Positions 24,484-33,849 are shown, counted from the first letter of the stretch. The stretch is DNA of 46,642 bases from an uncultured Oscillospiraceae bacterium (GCA_934573855.1 CAKTMF010000011.1:1-46642); one strand, 5' to 3'. The notes: a model not told the origin generated them from the letters alone. A program made the numbers and translations.

Positions 24484-25416
24484 TCACGCCAGCTTTTCGT
24501 TGAGCCAGTTGAGGACGTCCCTGTAGACGTCCGCCTTGTTTATCTCGTTGAGCATTTCGTGCCGCCCGTCGGGGTAAAGACGTATCATCACGTCGCGCAG
24601 ACCCGCGCGGCAGAATGCCTTGTACGCCCGCTCGACGCCCGCGCCGTATTCGCCCACGGGGTCGCCCGTGCCGGACATGAAGTAAATGGGGCGCTCCTTG
24701 TTCATTTTCTCAATATTTTTCTTGTTCGTGATGTACTTTATGCCGCCCAGCATGTCGCGGTATAGACTGAGCTTGCCGATAAAGCCGCAGTTGGGGTCGG
24801 CGAGGTACTTGTCGACCTGCTCACTGTCGCGGCTGAGCCAGTCAAAGGGTGTGCGCGGGTCCTTTATTCTGTCGCAGTACGCGCCGAAGGCTATGTTGTT
24901 GAGAACCGTGCCGTCGCCGCGCGCCCCGTTGAGCTTCACGAGGAGGTTCGCGACGCCGAGACCTGCCAGCACTATCGGCAGACCCATGTGGCCCGTGCCG
25001 CTGAGTATGGCCGCGTCGTAGTTGTCCGGATGCTCGATGAGGTATGTGCGGGTAAGGAAGCTGCCCATGCTGTGGCCGAAGAAAACATAGGGCAGATCGG
25101 GGTAGCGCCGGCGCATTTCCGTGCGGAGGCGGTCCATGTCCATCACAACGTACATCCAGCCGTTCTGCTCGGCAAAAAAGCCCTTGTCCTCTTCCTTTTC
25201 ATAGGACTTGCCGTGACCCAGATGGTCGTTCCCCGCGACGACGAAGCCGTTTTCGGCAAGGAACATCATGAAATCGTCATAGCGCTCGATATGCTCCGCA
25301 ATGCCGTGGGCTATCTGTATCACCGCGCGGGGTTCGCCGTCGGGCGTGCATATCCTTGCGTGGATACGGTTATAGCCGTTGCTGGAGCTGAAGTAAAAAT
25401 CGCTGAAACTGGGCAT
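24484..25416 (-). CDS. Alpha/beta hydrolase, monoacylglycerol lipase/lysophospholipase-like
   Basis: A 310-residue minus-strand alpha/beta hydrolase. The nucleophile elbow GHSMGS has Ser116, the acid lies in MSGTGDPVG and the catalytic His in YPDGRHEML. IQIAHGIAEHIERYDDF and NDHLGHGKS are typical of the lysophospholipase/monoglyceride lipase group (Hydrolase_4). No signal peptide, so it is cytoplasmic and probably acts on membrane-derived or dietary monoacylglycerols. A strong AAAGGAGG site precedes the ATG. Confidence 0.87.
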   Translation of the reverse strand: MPSFSDFYFSSSNGYNRIHARICTPDGEPRAVIQIAHGIAEHIERYDDFMMFLAENGFVVAGNDHLGHGKSYEKEEDKGFFAEQNGWMYVVMDMDRLRTEMRRRYPDLPYVFFGHSMGSFLTRTYLIEHPDNYDAAILSGTGHMGLPIVLAGLGVANLLVKLNGARGDGTVLNNIAFGAYCDRIKDPRTPFDWLSRDSEQVDKYLADPNCGFIGKLSLYRDMLGGIKYITNKKNIEKMNKERPIYFMSGTGDPVGEYGAGVERAYKAFCRAGLRDVMIRLYPDGRHEMLNEINKADVYRDVLNWLNEKLA

Positions 25417-25462
25417 GGAAATATCCTCCTTTGTGTGTTATCATGTATCGGTGTTTGGGTAT

Positions 25463-25491
25463 ATTTTACTCGCTGTCAAAACTCAAGTCAA
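25463..25491 (-). promoter_or_regulatory. Promoter for the hydrolase gene
   Basis: On the minus strand TTGACT (25486-25491) and TAAAAT (25463-25468) are 17 bases apart. The site lies inside the 92-base divergent gap shared with the dUTPase gene. Confidence 0.72.
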
Positions 25492-25508
25492 CAGAAAGAG
25501 GTCACGCC

Positions 25509-25937
25509 ATGAAGGTTTATATCAAGTATTTTACCGAGGACGTCATACCGGTCGAGAAGATATCAACGGGCGACTGGATCGACCTTCGCGCCGCCGCGGA
25601 CGTGGAGTTCAGGGCCGGGGAGTTCAAGCTCATCCCACTCGGCGTCGGCATGATCCTGCCGGAGGGATACGAGGCGCATATCGCGCCGCGCAGCAGCACC
25701 TACAAGAATTTCGGCATTATCCAGACCAACAGTATCGGCGTGGTGGACAATTCCTACTGCGGCGACGAGGACGAATGGAAGATGGCGGCCTACGCTCTGC
25801 GCGACACGCTCATACGCAAGAACGACCGCATCTGCCAGTTCCGTATCATGGAAAAGCAGCCGGAGATCGAATTTGAGACCGTGGAACACCTTCGGGAAAC
25901 GAGCCGCGGTGGCTTCGGCTCCACGGGAAAGGCATAA
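25509..25937 (+). CDS. dut: dUTP diphosphatase
   Basis: A 142-residue trimeric-type dUTPase. Motif 1 is IDLRAAAD, motif 2 PRSSTYKNFGI, motif 3 NSIGVVDNSYCGDEDEW, motif 4 RICQFRI and motif 5 RGGFGSTG. All catalytic positions appear intact. It converts dUTP to dUMP, preventing uracil misincorporation. ATG 25509 has AAAGAGG upstream. Confidence 0.92.
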   Translation: MKVYIKYFTEDVIPVEKISTGDWIDLRAAADVEFRAGEFKLIPLGVGMILPEGYEAHIAPRSSTYKNFGIIQTNSIGVVDNSYCGDEDEWKMAAYALRDTLIRKNDRICQFRIMEKQPEIEFETVEHLRETSRGGFGSTGKA

Positions 25938-25938
25938 C

Positions 25939-25976
25939 GAAAAAACTCCACTCTTCGCTTGAAGAGTGGAGTTTTG
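25939..25976. terminator. Bidirectional terminator between dut and ackA
   Basis: ACTCCACTCTTC and GAAGAGTGGAGT form a perfect 12-base-pair stem with a 4-base loop, flanked by an A-run on the left and TTT on the right. Confidence 0.86.
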
Positions 25977-25989
25977 AAATATACGGATA

Positions 25990-27186
25990 TCAGCCGACGA
26001 TGTCCTTGGTGTCGCGCGCGATGACAAGCTCCTCGTTGGTGGGGATGACAAAGACCTTGACCTTGGAATCGGGGGTGGAGATCATGATGTCCTCGCCGCG
26101 CTTGGAGTTCGCCTCGTCGTCGATCTTCACGCCGAGGTAGGAGAAGTAGTCTGCGATGGCCTTGCGGGTCTCACGGCTGTTCTCGCCGACGCCTGCGGTA
26201 AAGACGATGGCGTCAACGCCCTTCATTGCCGCAACATAGGAGCCGGCGACCTTCGCGACCCAGTAGTGGAACATGTCGAGGGCGAGAGCCGCGCGCTCGT
26301 TGCCGGCCTCGGCCGCCGCATCGAGATCGCGGAAGTCGGAGGAAACGCCGGAGACGCCGAGAACGCCGGACTTCTTGTTGAGGATGTTGAGCATGGTGTC
26401 GATGTCGTAGCCGTACTTGTGCATCAGGAACTGGATAACGCCGGCGTCAAGATCGCCGCAGCGAGTACCCATGGGCAGACCGACCAGGGGGGTGAAGCCC
26501 ATGGAGGTGTCCACGCACTTGCCGCCGTCGATGGCGCAGATGGAGGAGCCGTTGCCCATGTGGCAGGAGATGATCTTCAGCTCTTCGATGGGCTTGCCCA
26601 TCAGCTCCGCGCAGCGGGAGGAGACGTAGCGGTGGGAGGTGCCATGGAAGCCGTAGCGGCGGATACCGTCGTTCTTGTAGTACTCATAGGGAACGGCGTA
26701 CATATATGCCTTGGCGGGCATGGTCTGGTGGAAGGCGGTATCGAACACGGCTACCATGGGGACGTCGCCCATGACGGCCTTGCAGGCGTTTATGCCGGTG
26801 ATGTTCGCGGGGTTGTGGAGGGGCGCGAAGGGAGTGCATTCCTTGAGCGCGTCCATGACCTCGTCGGTGATGAGTACGGAGGAGGCGAACTTCTCACCGC
26901 CGTGAACGACGCGGTGACCGACGGCGTCGATCTCCTTCATGGAGCTGACCACGCCGTACTCTGCGGAGGTGAGCTTGTCGATGACGGCGGCAATGGCCTC
27001 GGAGTGGGTGGGGAGAGAAATATCCTCGTTGAAAACGGGCTTGCCGCCGACCAGCGGAGTGTGCTTCAGGTGGCCGTCAATGCCGATACGCTCGCAGAGA
27101 CCCTTGGCAAGAAGCTGCTCGTTCTCCATGTCGATGAGCTGGTACTTGAGGGAGGAGCTTCCTGCGTTGATGACAAGAATTTTCAT
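25990..27186 (-). CDS. ackA: Acetate kinase
   Basis: A 398-residue acetate kinase on the minus strand. INAGSSSLKY (N7), GHRVVHGGE, VFDTAFHQTMP, YGFHGTSH and the GVGENS loop are all present. It makes ATP from acetyl phosphate in fermentation. It is not joined to pta here. AGAAAGGAAAT lies ahead of the ATG. The gene diverges from tmcAL, whose enzyme consumes acetate. Confidence 0.97.
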   Translation of the reverse strand: MKILVINAGSSSLKYQLIDMENEQLLAKGLCERIGIDGHLKHTPLVGGKPVFNEDISLPTHSEAIAAVIDKLTSAEYGVVSSMKEIDAVGHRVVHGGEKFASSVLITDEVMDALKECTPFAPLHNPANITGINACKAVMGDVPMVAVFDTAFHQTMPAKAYMYAVPYEYYKNDGIRRYGFHGTSHRYVSSRCAELMGKPIEELKIISCHMGNGSSICAIDGGKCVDTSMGFTPLVGLPMGTRCGDLDAGVIQFLMHKYGYDIDTMLNILNKKSGVLGVSGVSSDFRDLDAAAEAGNERAALALDMFHYWVAKVAGSYVAAMKGVDAIVFTAGVGENSRETRKAIADYFSYLGVKIDDEANSKRGEDIMISTPDSKVKVFVIPTNEELVIARDTKDIVG

Positions 27187-27244
27187 TATTTATTTCCTTT
27201 CTCTTGTAAATTGGAATGAATTTCAGTAAAATACCAATGCAACT

Positions 27245-27272
27245 ATTTTAATACATTTACCGGAAAACGCAA
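27245..27272 (-). promoter_or_regulatory. Promoter for ackA
   Basis: On the minus strand TTGCGT (27267-27272) and TAAAAT (27245-27250) are 16 bases apart. Confidence 0.6.
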
Positions 27273-27297
27273 GTATTATTTTGGAGCGTGCGCAGCC

Positions 27298-28497
27298 ATG
27301 GACGTAATAGGCGTTGTATGTGAATATAATCCCTTTCACCGCGGGCATGAGTACCACCTGATGATGAGCCGGCGCGGAGTTGGCGCCGACACGCCGGTCG
27401 TGTGCGTCATGTCCGGGGACTTTGTCCAGCGCGGGGAGCCTGCGATGTTTTCAAAGTTCGCACGGGCGGAGGCGGCATGTCTCTGCGGCGCGGACCTTGT
27501 GGTCGAGCTTCCTCTGCCGTGGACGCTCTCCTCGGCGGAGGGCTTTGCGCGCGGCGCGGTGGGGCTGCTCGCGGCTCTCGGGGCGACGAGGCTGAGCTTC
27601 GGCAGCGAGACGGGGGAGACGGAGCCGCTCGAGACGATAGCGGAGGCTCTGCTCGACCCCGGCATGACCGATGAGATAAAGGCGGAGCTTTCCCGCGACG
27701 CGAGCCTCTCCTTTGCCTCCGCGCGGCAGAGAGCGCTGGAGAAGCGCCTTGGCGAGCTGTCAGAGCAGATAAGGTTTCCGAACAATATCCTTGCCGTGGA
27801 GTATATAAAGGCTATCCGCACCCAGCAGCTCGACATACGCCCGATGACGGTGCAGCGCTTCGGGAGCGGACATGATATGAGCGGGGACAACGGGCCGAAG
27901 TCTGCCTCGGAGCTTCGCGCACTTCTTGCGCAGGGCCGGGACGTGAGCGGGCATATACCCGAAAGGGCGCTTCGCATATACCGCCGCGAGACCGACAGCG
28001 GCCGCGGGCCGTATACGATGACGGCGTTTGAGAGCGCGCTTTTGTCGCGTCTCCGTATGCTGCCGCCCGAGGCGTTCGAGGCGCTGCCCGACAGCGCGGA
28101 CGGCATGGGAAAGAGACTCTGTGCCGCCGTGCGGGAGGAGCCGACGTTCAACGCGATACTTGCCTCGGCGAAGAGCAAGCGCTACGCTCTTGCCCGTATC
28201 CGCCGCATGTGCATGTGCGCGGCATTGGGAGTCAGAGAGGGGATGAACGCCGGGACGCCGCCATACGCGCGTGTTCTCGCGGCAAACGCCAGAGGGCGCG
28301 AGCTGCTCAAGACCGCCGGAGAGAGCGGAAGGATACCCGTCGTAACAAAGCCCGCCGCGGTAAGGGGGCTTTCAAAGGAATGCGAGGATGTTTTTGCCCT
28401 CGGGGCCGCCGCGAGAGACTTTTATGTGCTTGGCAGCGCCGCCGAGGCGGAACGCCGGGGCGGGACCGACTGGCGCACGGGGCCGAAGATCGTCTGA
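27298..28497 (+). CDS. tmcAL: tRNA(Met) cytidine acetate ligase
   Basis: A 399-residue YlbM/TmcAL protein: GVVCEYNPFHRGHEYH has the HxGH nucleotidyltransferase motif, VVCVMSGDFVQRGEPA and RFPNNILAVEYIKA are diagnostic. TmcAL uses ATP and acetate to form acetyl-AMP and N4-acetylate C34 of elongator tRNA-Met. It starts at ATG 27298 with GGAG upstream, only 111 bases from divergent ackA, so both acetate-using enzymes may be controlled from the same gap. Confidence 0.93.
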   Translation: MDVIGVVCEYNPFHRGHEYHLMMSRRGVGADTPVVCVMSGDFVQRGEPAMFSKFARAEAACLCGADLVVELPLPWTLSSAEGFARGAVGLLAALGATRLSFGSETGETEPLETIAEALLDPGMTDEIKAELSRDASLSFASARQRALEKRLGELSEQIRFPNNILAVEYIKAIRTQQLDIRPMTVQRFGSGHDMSGDNGPKSASELRALLAQGRDVSGHIPERALRIYRRETDSGRGPYTMTAFESALLSRLRMLPPEAFEALPDSADGMGKRLCAAVREEPTFNAILASAKSKRYALARIRRMCMCAALGVREGMNAGTPPYARVLAANARGRELLKTAGESGRIPVVTKPAAVRGLSKECEDVFALGAAARDFYVLGSAAEAERRGGTDWRTGPKIV

Positions 28498-28512
28498 GCG
28501 GCCGTGTTCCGA

Positions 28513-28541
28513 TTGACTTTTTCGCGCAATACGGTTAAAAT
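28513..28541 (+). promoter_or_regulatory. Promoter for the prfA operon
   Basis: TTGACT (28513-28518) and TAAAAT (28536-28541) are 17 bases apart. Confidence 0.72.
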
Positions 28542-28569
28542 CCTCTCGATATGACCTATGGAGAAAACT

Positions 28570-29640
<1,071 letters not shown>

Positions 29641-29641
29641 C

Positions 29642-30850
29642 ATGGAGACAAAGGTTTTCAAAAACGATCTGAGCGAGGCCGCGGAGCTTATCCGCGCGGG
29701 CGCTCTCGTGGCCGTGCCGACCGAAACGGTGTACGGCCTTGCCGGAAACGGCCTTGACGAGGGCGCGGTGCGGGATATCTACGAGGTCAAGGGCCGCCCT
29801 GCCGTGAAGCCGCTTTCACTTATGGTGCAGGGCAGGGAGGCAATGGACCTTTACTGCGACGGCGTCCCTGCCGCGGCGAAGGCGCTCGCGGGCAGGTTCT
29901 GGCCGGGGCCGCTGACGATAGTCCTGCGGGCGAAGAGCTTTATCCCGCCCATAGTCCTCGCCGGCGGAGATACCGTCGGTCTGCGCTGCCCGGATCACCC
30001 GATGACGCTGGAGCTTTTGAGACTCGCGGGCGTGCCGTTCGCGGCGCCCTCCGCCAATCCCTCCGGGGAGCCTAGTCCCAAGAACGCGCGCACGGTGCTG
30101 GATTATTTCGACGGTAAGATAGCCGCGGTCGTCGACGGAGGCGAGTGCGGCATAGGCACGGAGTCGACCCTTATCTCCATGGCGCAGACGCCGTACCGCA
30201 TACTGCGTCAGGGCGCGCTCCCGGCAGAGACCGTTGCCGACGCTCTCGTGGACGAAATGACCGTTATCGGCATTACCGGCGGCACCGGCAGCGGCAAGAC
30301 CACCGCGCTGCGCTGTCTCGAGGCACTCGGCGCGCTCGTTATCGACTGCGACGAGGTATATCATGCCCTCCTCTCGGAGAACGGTGAAATGCTCGCGGAG
30401 ATATGCGGGAGCTTCCCGGAGGCCGTCGTTGACGGAGCCTTTGACCGCAAGGCGTTGGGCGCGGCGGTTTTCGGCAATGCCGCGGCCCTTGAAAGACTCA
30501 ACGCGATAACGCACAGATACGTTTCGGAGCGGGTGCGGAGCATGCTGCGCGGACACGCAATGAACGGCGGTACGCTCGCGGCGGTCGACGCGATCGAGCT
30601 TATATCGAGCGGCCTTGCCGCGCGCTGCGACGCGACGGTCGGAGTGGTCGCGGACAGGGAGACGCGCATACGCCGTATAATGGAGCGCGACGGGATAAGC
30701 CGCCCCTACGCGGAGAGCCGCGTCGACGCCCAGCACGGCGAGGAGTATTTCCGCCGCGGCTGCGACCATATCCTTGAAAACAACTCAGATCCTGAGGAGT
30801 TTACATATAATTGCAATAAACTGTTTAAGGAGATAATCAAGCATGGATGA
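29642..30850 (+). CDS. TsaC/YrdC (threonylcarbamoyl-AMP synthase) fused to dephospho-CoA kinase
   Basis: A single 402-codon frame joins two complete enzymes. Residues ~1-205 are a TsaC/YrdC domain: the VPTETVYGLAGNG loop, KGRPAVKPLSLMV, FWPGPLT and PSANPSG are all intact. It makes threonylcarbamoyl-AMP for tRNA t6A37. Residues 206-402 are CoaE: a Met at 206 begins GITGGTGSGKTT (Lys219), with DCDEVYHALL and the lid EYFRRGCDH region. CoaE performs the last step of CoA synthesis. The join DALVDE-MTVIG is seamless with no stop, frameshift or internal ribosome-binding site, so one polypeptide is expected. Both domains are of normal stand-alone length. The Sua5 C-terminal domain is absent. The end overlaps the M18 peptidase gene by 8 bases. 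Confidence 0.92.
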   Translation: METKVFKNDLSEAAELIRAGALVAVPTETVYGLAGNGLDEGAVRDIYEVKGRPAVKPLSLMVQGREAMDLYCDGVPAAAKALAGRFWPGPLTIVLRAKSFIPPIVLAGGDTVGLRCPDHPMTLELLRLAGVPFAAPSANPSGEPSPKNARTVLDYFDGKIAAVVDGGECGIGTESTLISMAQTPYRILRQGALPAETVADALVDEMTVIGITGGTGSGKTTALRCLEALGALVIDCDEVYHALLSENGEMLAEICGSFPEAVVDGAFDRKALGAAVFGNAAALERLNAITHRYVSERVRSMLRGHAMNGGTLAAVDAIELISSGLAARCDATVGVVADRETRIRRIMERDGISRPYAESRVDAQHGEEYFRRGCDHILENNSDPEEFTYNCNKLFKEIIKHG

Positions 30851-32225
30851 ATTGAGAAGCAAGCTCTTTTACGAGCAGAAGAACGGCTACGACCTTATCG
30901 GGACCGAGGAGCGTATCGCGGTCGAGGAATATTGCAGGGATTACATGGAGTTCCTGAACGGCTCCCGCACCGAGCGCGAGGCCGTGAAAAACGCCATAGC
31001 CGAGGCTGAAAAGCTGGGCTTTGCCGAATATGTTCCCGGCATGGAACTCAAGCCCGGCACGAAGATATACCGCAACAACCGCGGCAAGGCGCTCATGCTG
31101 GCCGTCATCGGCAAAAAGAGCCTTGCCGATGGCTGCGTGATCGCGGGGGCGCACGTCGACGCGCCGCGTCTTGACCTCAAGCAGATCACCATGTACGAGT
31201 CCGACGAGCTGTGCTACTTCAAGACCCACTACTACGGCGGGATAAAGAAGTACCAGTGGGTCACCATCCCTCTCGAGCTTCACGGCACCGTCGCGCTCAA
31301 GAGCGGCGAGACGGTCGACATCAGCATCGGCCGCGAACCCGGCGAGCCCAAGTTCATCATCACAGACCTTCTGCCTCACCTTGCGGCCGACCAGATGAAA
31401 AAGACCATGGCCGAGGGTATCACCGGCGAGGGGCTGAACATCCTCATCGGCAGCACTCCCTATGCCGACGACGGCAAGGACAGAGTAAAGCTCGCCGTCA
31501 TGAGCATTCTCAACGACATGTACGGTATCACCGAGGAGGACTTCCTCTCCGCCGAGCTTACCGCCGTACCCGGCTTCGACGTGTGCGAGATCGGCCTTGA
31601 CCGCTCCCTCATCGGCGGCTATGCCCACGACGACCGTGTCTGCGCCTATGCAGAGCTCAAGGCGATATTCGACGTGCAGGAGCCTGAAAAGACCGCCGTA
31701 TGTATCCTCGCCGACAAGGAGGAGACCGGCTCCGACGGCGTCAGCGGCATGCAGAGCGCGGCGTTCGACTGCTTTATGGAGGACCTGTGCGAGTCTCAGG
31801 GCGTGAAGCTCCGCCGCTGCTATGAGAACAGCTTCTGCCTCTCCGCCGACGTCTGCAACGCCTTTGACCCGCTCTATCCCGACGTATCCGAGAAGCGCAG
31901 CGACGCGAAGATCAACTACGGCATGGGTATCTGCAAGTTTACCGGCGCAAGGGGCAAGGCCGGCACCAGCGACGCCTCCGCCGAGGTCGTCGCGTATGTC
32001 CGCCGCATATTCGCCGAAAACGGCGTCGTGTGGCAGATGGCGGAGCTTGGCAAGGTCGACCAGGGCGGCGGCGGGACCATCGCGAAGTTCATGGCGAACC
32101 GCAACATCGACACTATCGACGCGGGAGTTCCCGTTCTCAGCATGCACGCCCCCTTCGAGGTCGTCTCGAAGTTCGACTGCTACATGACCTATAAGGGAGT
32201 TCTCACGGCCTACAGCCAGAAGTAA
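30843..32225 (+). CDS. M18 family aminopeptidase
   Basis: A 460-residue M18 aminopeptidase. Metal ligands appear as His in GAHVDAPR, Asp in AHDDRV, Glu-Glu in DKEETGS and the late His in SMHAPFE. M18 enzymes are dodecameric cytoplasmic zinc peptidases that trim acidic or neutral N-terminal residues. It starts within the end of the tsaC-coaE gene and is followed by a hairpin that may attenuate read-through into the next gene. Confidence 0.92.
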   Translation: MDELRSKLFYEQKNGYDLIGTEERIAVEEYCRDYMEFLNGSRTEREAVKNAIAEAEKLGFAEYVPGMELKPGTKIYRNNRGKALMLAVIGKKSLADGCVIAGAHVDAPRLDLKQITMYESDELCYFKTHYYGGIKKYQWVTIPLELHGTVALKSGETVDISIGREPGEPKFIITDLLPHLAADQMKKTMAEGITGEGLNILIGSTPYADDGKDRVKLAVMSILNDMYGITEEDFLSAELTAVPGFDVCEIGLDRSLIGGYAHDDRVCAYAELKAIFDVQEPEKTAVCILADKEETGSDGVSGMQSAAFDCFMEDLCESQGVKLRRCYENSFCLSADVCNAFDPLYPDVSEKRSDAKINYGMGICKFTGARGKAGTSDASAEVVAYVRRIFAENGVVWQMAELGKVDQGGGGTIAKFMANRNIDTIDAGVPVLSMHAPFEVVSKFDCYMTYKGVLTAYSQK

Positions 32226-32242
32226 CGTCCCGTTTTATATCT

Positions 32243-32280
32243 CGCCTCCCGGGTTATACTATCCGGGAGGTGATTTTTTT
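32243..32280 (+). promoter_or_regulatory. Terminator-like hairpin sequestering the TepA ribosome-binding site
   Basis: CCTCCCGG (32245-32252) and CCGGGAGG (32263-32270) are perfectly complementary, extended by a G-T and a C-G pair, with a 10-base loop. Seven T follow at 32274-32280. The shape is a textbook intrinsic terminator for the M18 gene, yet the 3' arm contains the GGGAGGTG ribosome-binding site of the next gene and the T-run ends in its TTG start. Folded, it would both stop transcription and hide the site. Confidence 0.82.
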
Positions 32281-32923
32281 GGACGAGCTTAAAGACGGCA
32301 TAAGGGAGACTGGGGACGCGCAGGCGGGGAGCATACACTGCCTCACCATCGTCGGGCAGATCGAGGGACACCAGCTCCTGCCCGAGGACGCGAAGGCCAC
32401 AAAGTACGAGCATATCCTCCCGCTCATCGCCGCAATAGAGGAGTCGCCGGAGATAAAGGGACTGCTGATACTCCTGAATACAATGGGCGGCGACGTGGAG
32501 GCGGGGCTTGCGATAGCGGAGCTCATCGCGGGCATGAAAAAGCCGACCGTCTCGCTCGTGCTGGGCGGGGGACACTCCATCGGCGTGCCGCTCGCCGTGG
32601 CGGCAAAAAGGAGTATGATCGCGCCCTCCGCCGCAATGACCATACATCCCGTGAGGATAAGCGGCATAGTTATCGGCGTGCCGCAGACCTACAACTACTT
32701 CTCACGCATGCAGGAGCGCATAGTCAGCTTCGTGACGGAGCATTCCTCGGTCACGAGGGAAAAATACATGAGTCTCATGAATAATACCGACGAGCTTGCA
32801 AACGATGTCGGCAGCGTCATCTACGGTGAGGAGGCGGTGGAGAGCGGGCTTATCGACACGCTCGGCACTCTTTCGGACGCTCTCGGGTACCTTCACGGGC
32901 AGATCAACGGGCTTTCGCAGTAA
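32279..32923 (+). CDS. tepA: ClpP-family serine protease, TepA/YmfB-like
   Basis: A 214-residue ClpP-fold protein. GLLILLNTMGGDVEAGLAIAE forms the oxyanion region, Ser in GGHSIGVPLA is the likely nucleophile, and His in MTIHPVRISG the base. In Bacillus, tepA lies just upstream of spoIIIE and degrades small acid-soluble spore proteins or aids secretion; here spoIIIE follows one gene later. I choose TTG 32279, 8 bases after GGGAGG; GTG 32270 would overlap the site itself. The ribosome-binding site lies inside a hairpin. Confidence 0.85.
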   Translation: MDELKDGIRETGDAQAGSIHCLTIVGQIEGHQLLPEDAKATKYEHILPLIAAIEESPEIKGLLILLNTMGGDVEAGLAIAELIAGMKKPTVSLVLGGGHSIGVPLAVAAKRSMIAPSAAMTIHPVRISGIVIGVPQTYNYFSRMQERIVSFVTEHSSVTREKYMSLMNNTDELANDVGSVIYGEEAVESGLIDTLGTLSDALGYLHGQINGLSQ

Positions 32924-32946
32924 AAAAACGCGAAAGCCCGTTGATC
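32902..32946 (+). terminator. 17-base-pair perfect hairpin at the tepA stop codon
   Basis: The last codons of tepA (32902-32918) are exactly complementary to 32930-32946; the 11-base loop holds the TAA stop and an A-run. No T-tract follows on the plus strand, so Rho-independent termination is doubtful; protection of the mRNA end or a transcription pause are alternatives. Confidence 0.7.
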
Positions 32947-32949
32947 GTC

Positions 32950-32978
32950 TTGAATTTACATAATATTTGTGCTATTAT
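32950..32978 (+). promoter_or_regulatory. Promoter for uppP
   Basis: TTGAAT (32950-32955) and TATTAT (32973-32978) are 17 bases apart, just after the hairpin. Confidence 0.68.
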
Positions 32979-33015
32979 AAATAAGTATGAGTTTTTATCG
33001 TGGGGGTTTGTTTCA

Positions 33016-33849
33016 ATGACCGTATGGAATGCAATAATACTCGGACTTGTTCAGGGAGCGACCGAGTTCCTTCCCGTATCAGGCTCGGGCCACCTGTCCA
33101 TACTGAGCAACCTTTTCAATATGACCACGCCGCGCGACGGGCATATGCTCTTCAGCGTGCTTCTGCGCCTCGGTGCGCTGATATCCGTCTGTATCGTCTA
33201 TTGGAAGGACATCGTTCAGATGTTCAGCGAGGTCCTCGGACTCGCGAATGTCGGACCTCTTGCCGGACAGCACAGCCGGCACTATCCCGGAGCGAGACTT
33301 TTTCTCATGCTTTTTGTCGGTTCTCTGCCTCTGCTCCTTATTCTGCCGGTAAACGACCTTCTTGATAGATTATACTATCACAGTGTATACATCGGTATCG
33401 CCATCGTGCTTACCGGCTGCGCACTCTACGTCTCGGACAGAATGGCCCCCGGCAAAAAAGCCGGCGGCAGCATGACGATATCCGACGCGCTGATAGTCGG
33501 TATCTGCCAGTGCATAGCGGTCATTCCCGGGCTTTCACGCGTAGGTATCACCGCCGCCGCGGGAATTGCCATAGGGCTTCGCCGCGACTTTGCGGTGAAG
33601 TACGCGTTCCTCCTCTCGCTCCCGGCAATGTTCGGCGCGTGCATAATGAGCATAGCCGCCGCCGCGAGGAGCGCGGTAGACTGGTCCTGTGTCCCGGCCT
33701 ACCTTGTGGGCATGGCGGTCTCGATCGTGAGCGGCGTCGCGGCGATAAGCCTCATGAAATACATAGCCAACAAGGGGAAATTCGGCGGTTTTGCCTACTA
33801 CTGTTGGGTGGTGGGCGTGCTGTCCGTCATACTCTCACTGATATTCTGA
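33016..33849 (+). CDS. uppP: Undecaprenyl-diphosphatase (BacA type)
   Basis: A 277-residue, eight-helix membrane enzyme. The first signature QGATEFLPVSGSGHL carries the (E/Q)xxxE motif, and the second reads PGLSRVGIT where the family usually has PGxSRSG, a Ser to Val change. UppP recycles undecaprenyl pyrophosphate to the monophosphate carrier for cell-wall synthesis and gives bacitracin resistance. ATG 33016 is used; the upstream in-frame start has no site. Confidence 0.9.
   Translation: MTVWNAIILGLVQGATEFLPVSGSGHLSILSNLFNMTTPRDGHMLFSVLLRLGALISVCIVYWKDIVQMFSEVLGLANVGPLAGQHSRHYPGARLFLMLFVGSLPLLLILPVNDLLDRLYYHSVYIGIAIVLTGCALYVSDRMAPGKKAGGSMTISDALIVGICQCIAVIPGLSRVGITAAAGIAIGLRRDFAVKYAFLLSLPAMFGACIMSIAAAARSAVDWSCVPAYLVGMAVSIVSGVAAISLMKYIANKGKFGGFAYYCWVVGVLSVILSLIF

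Noticed and set aside
28558..28569. ATG 28558 as the prfA start
   Set aside because: It overlaps the GGAG site that fits ATG 28570, and RF1 proteins begin close to the second Met.
30257..30850. coaE as a separate gene starting at the internal ATG
   Set aside because: There is no stop before it in the TsaC frame and no ribosome-binding site upstream, so a fusion is the simpler reading; reinitiation would need an upstream stop.
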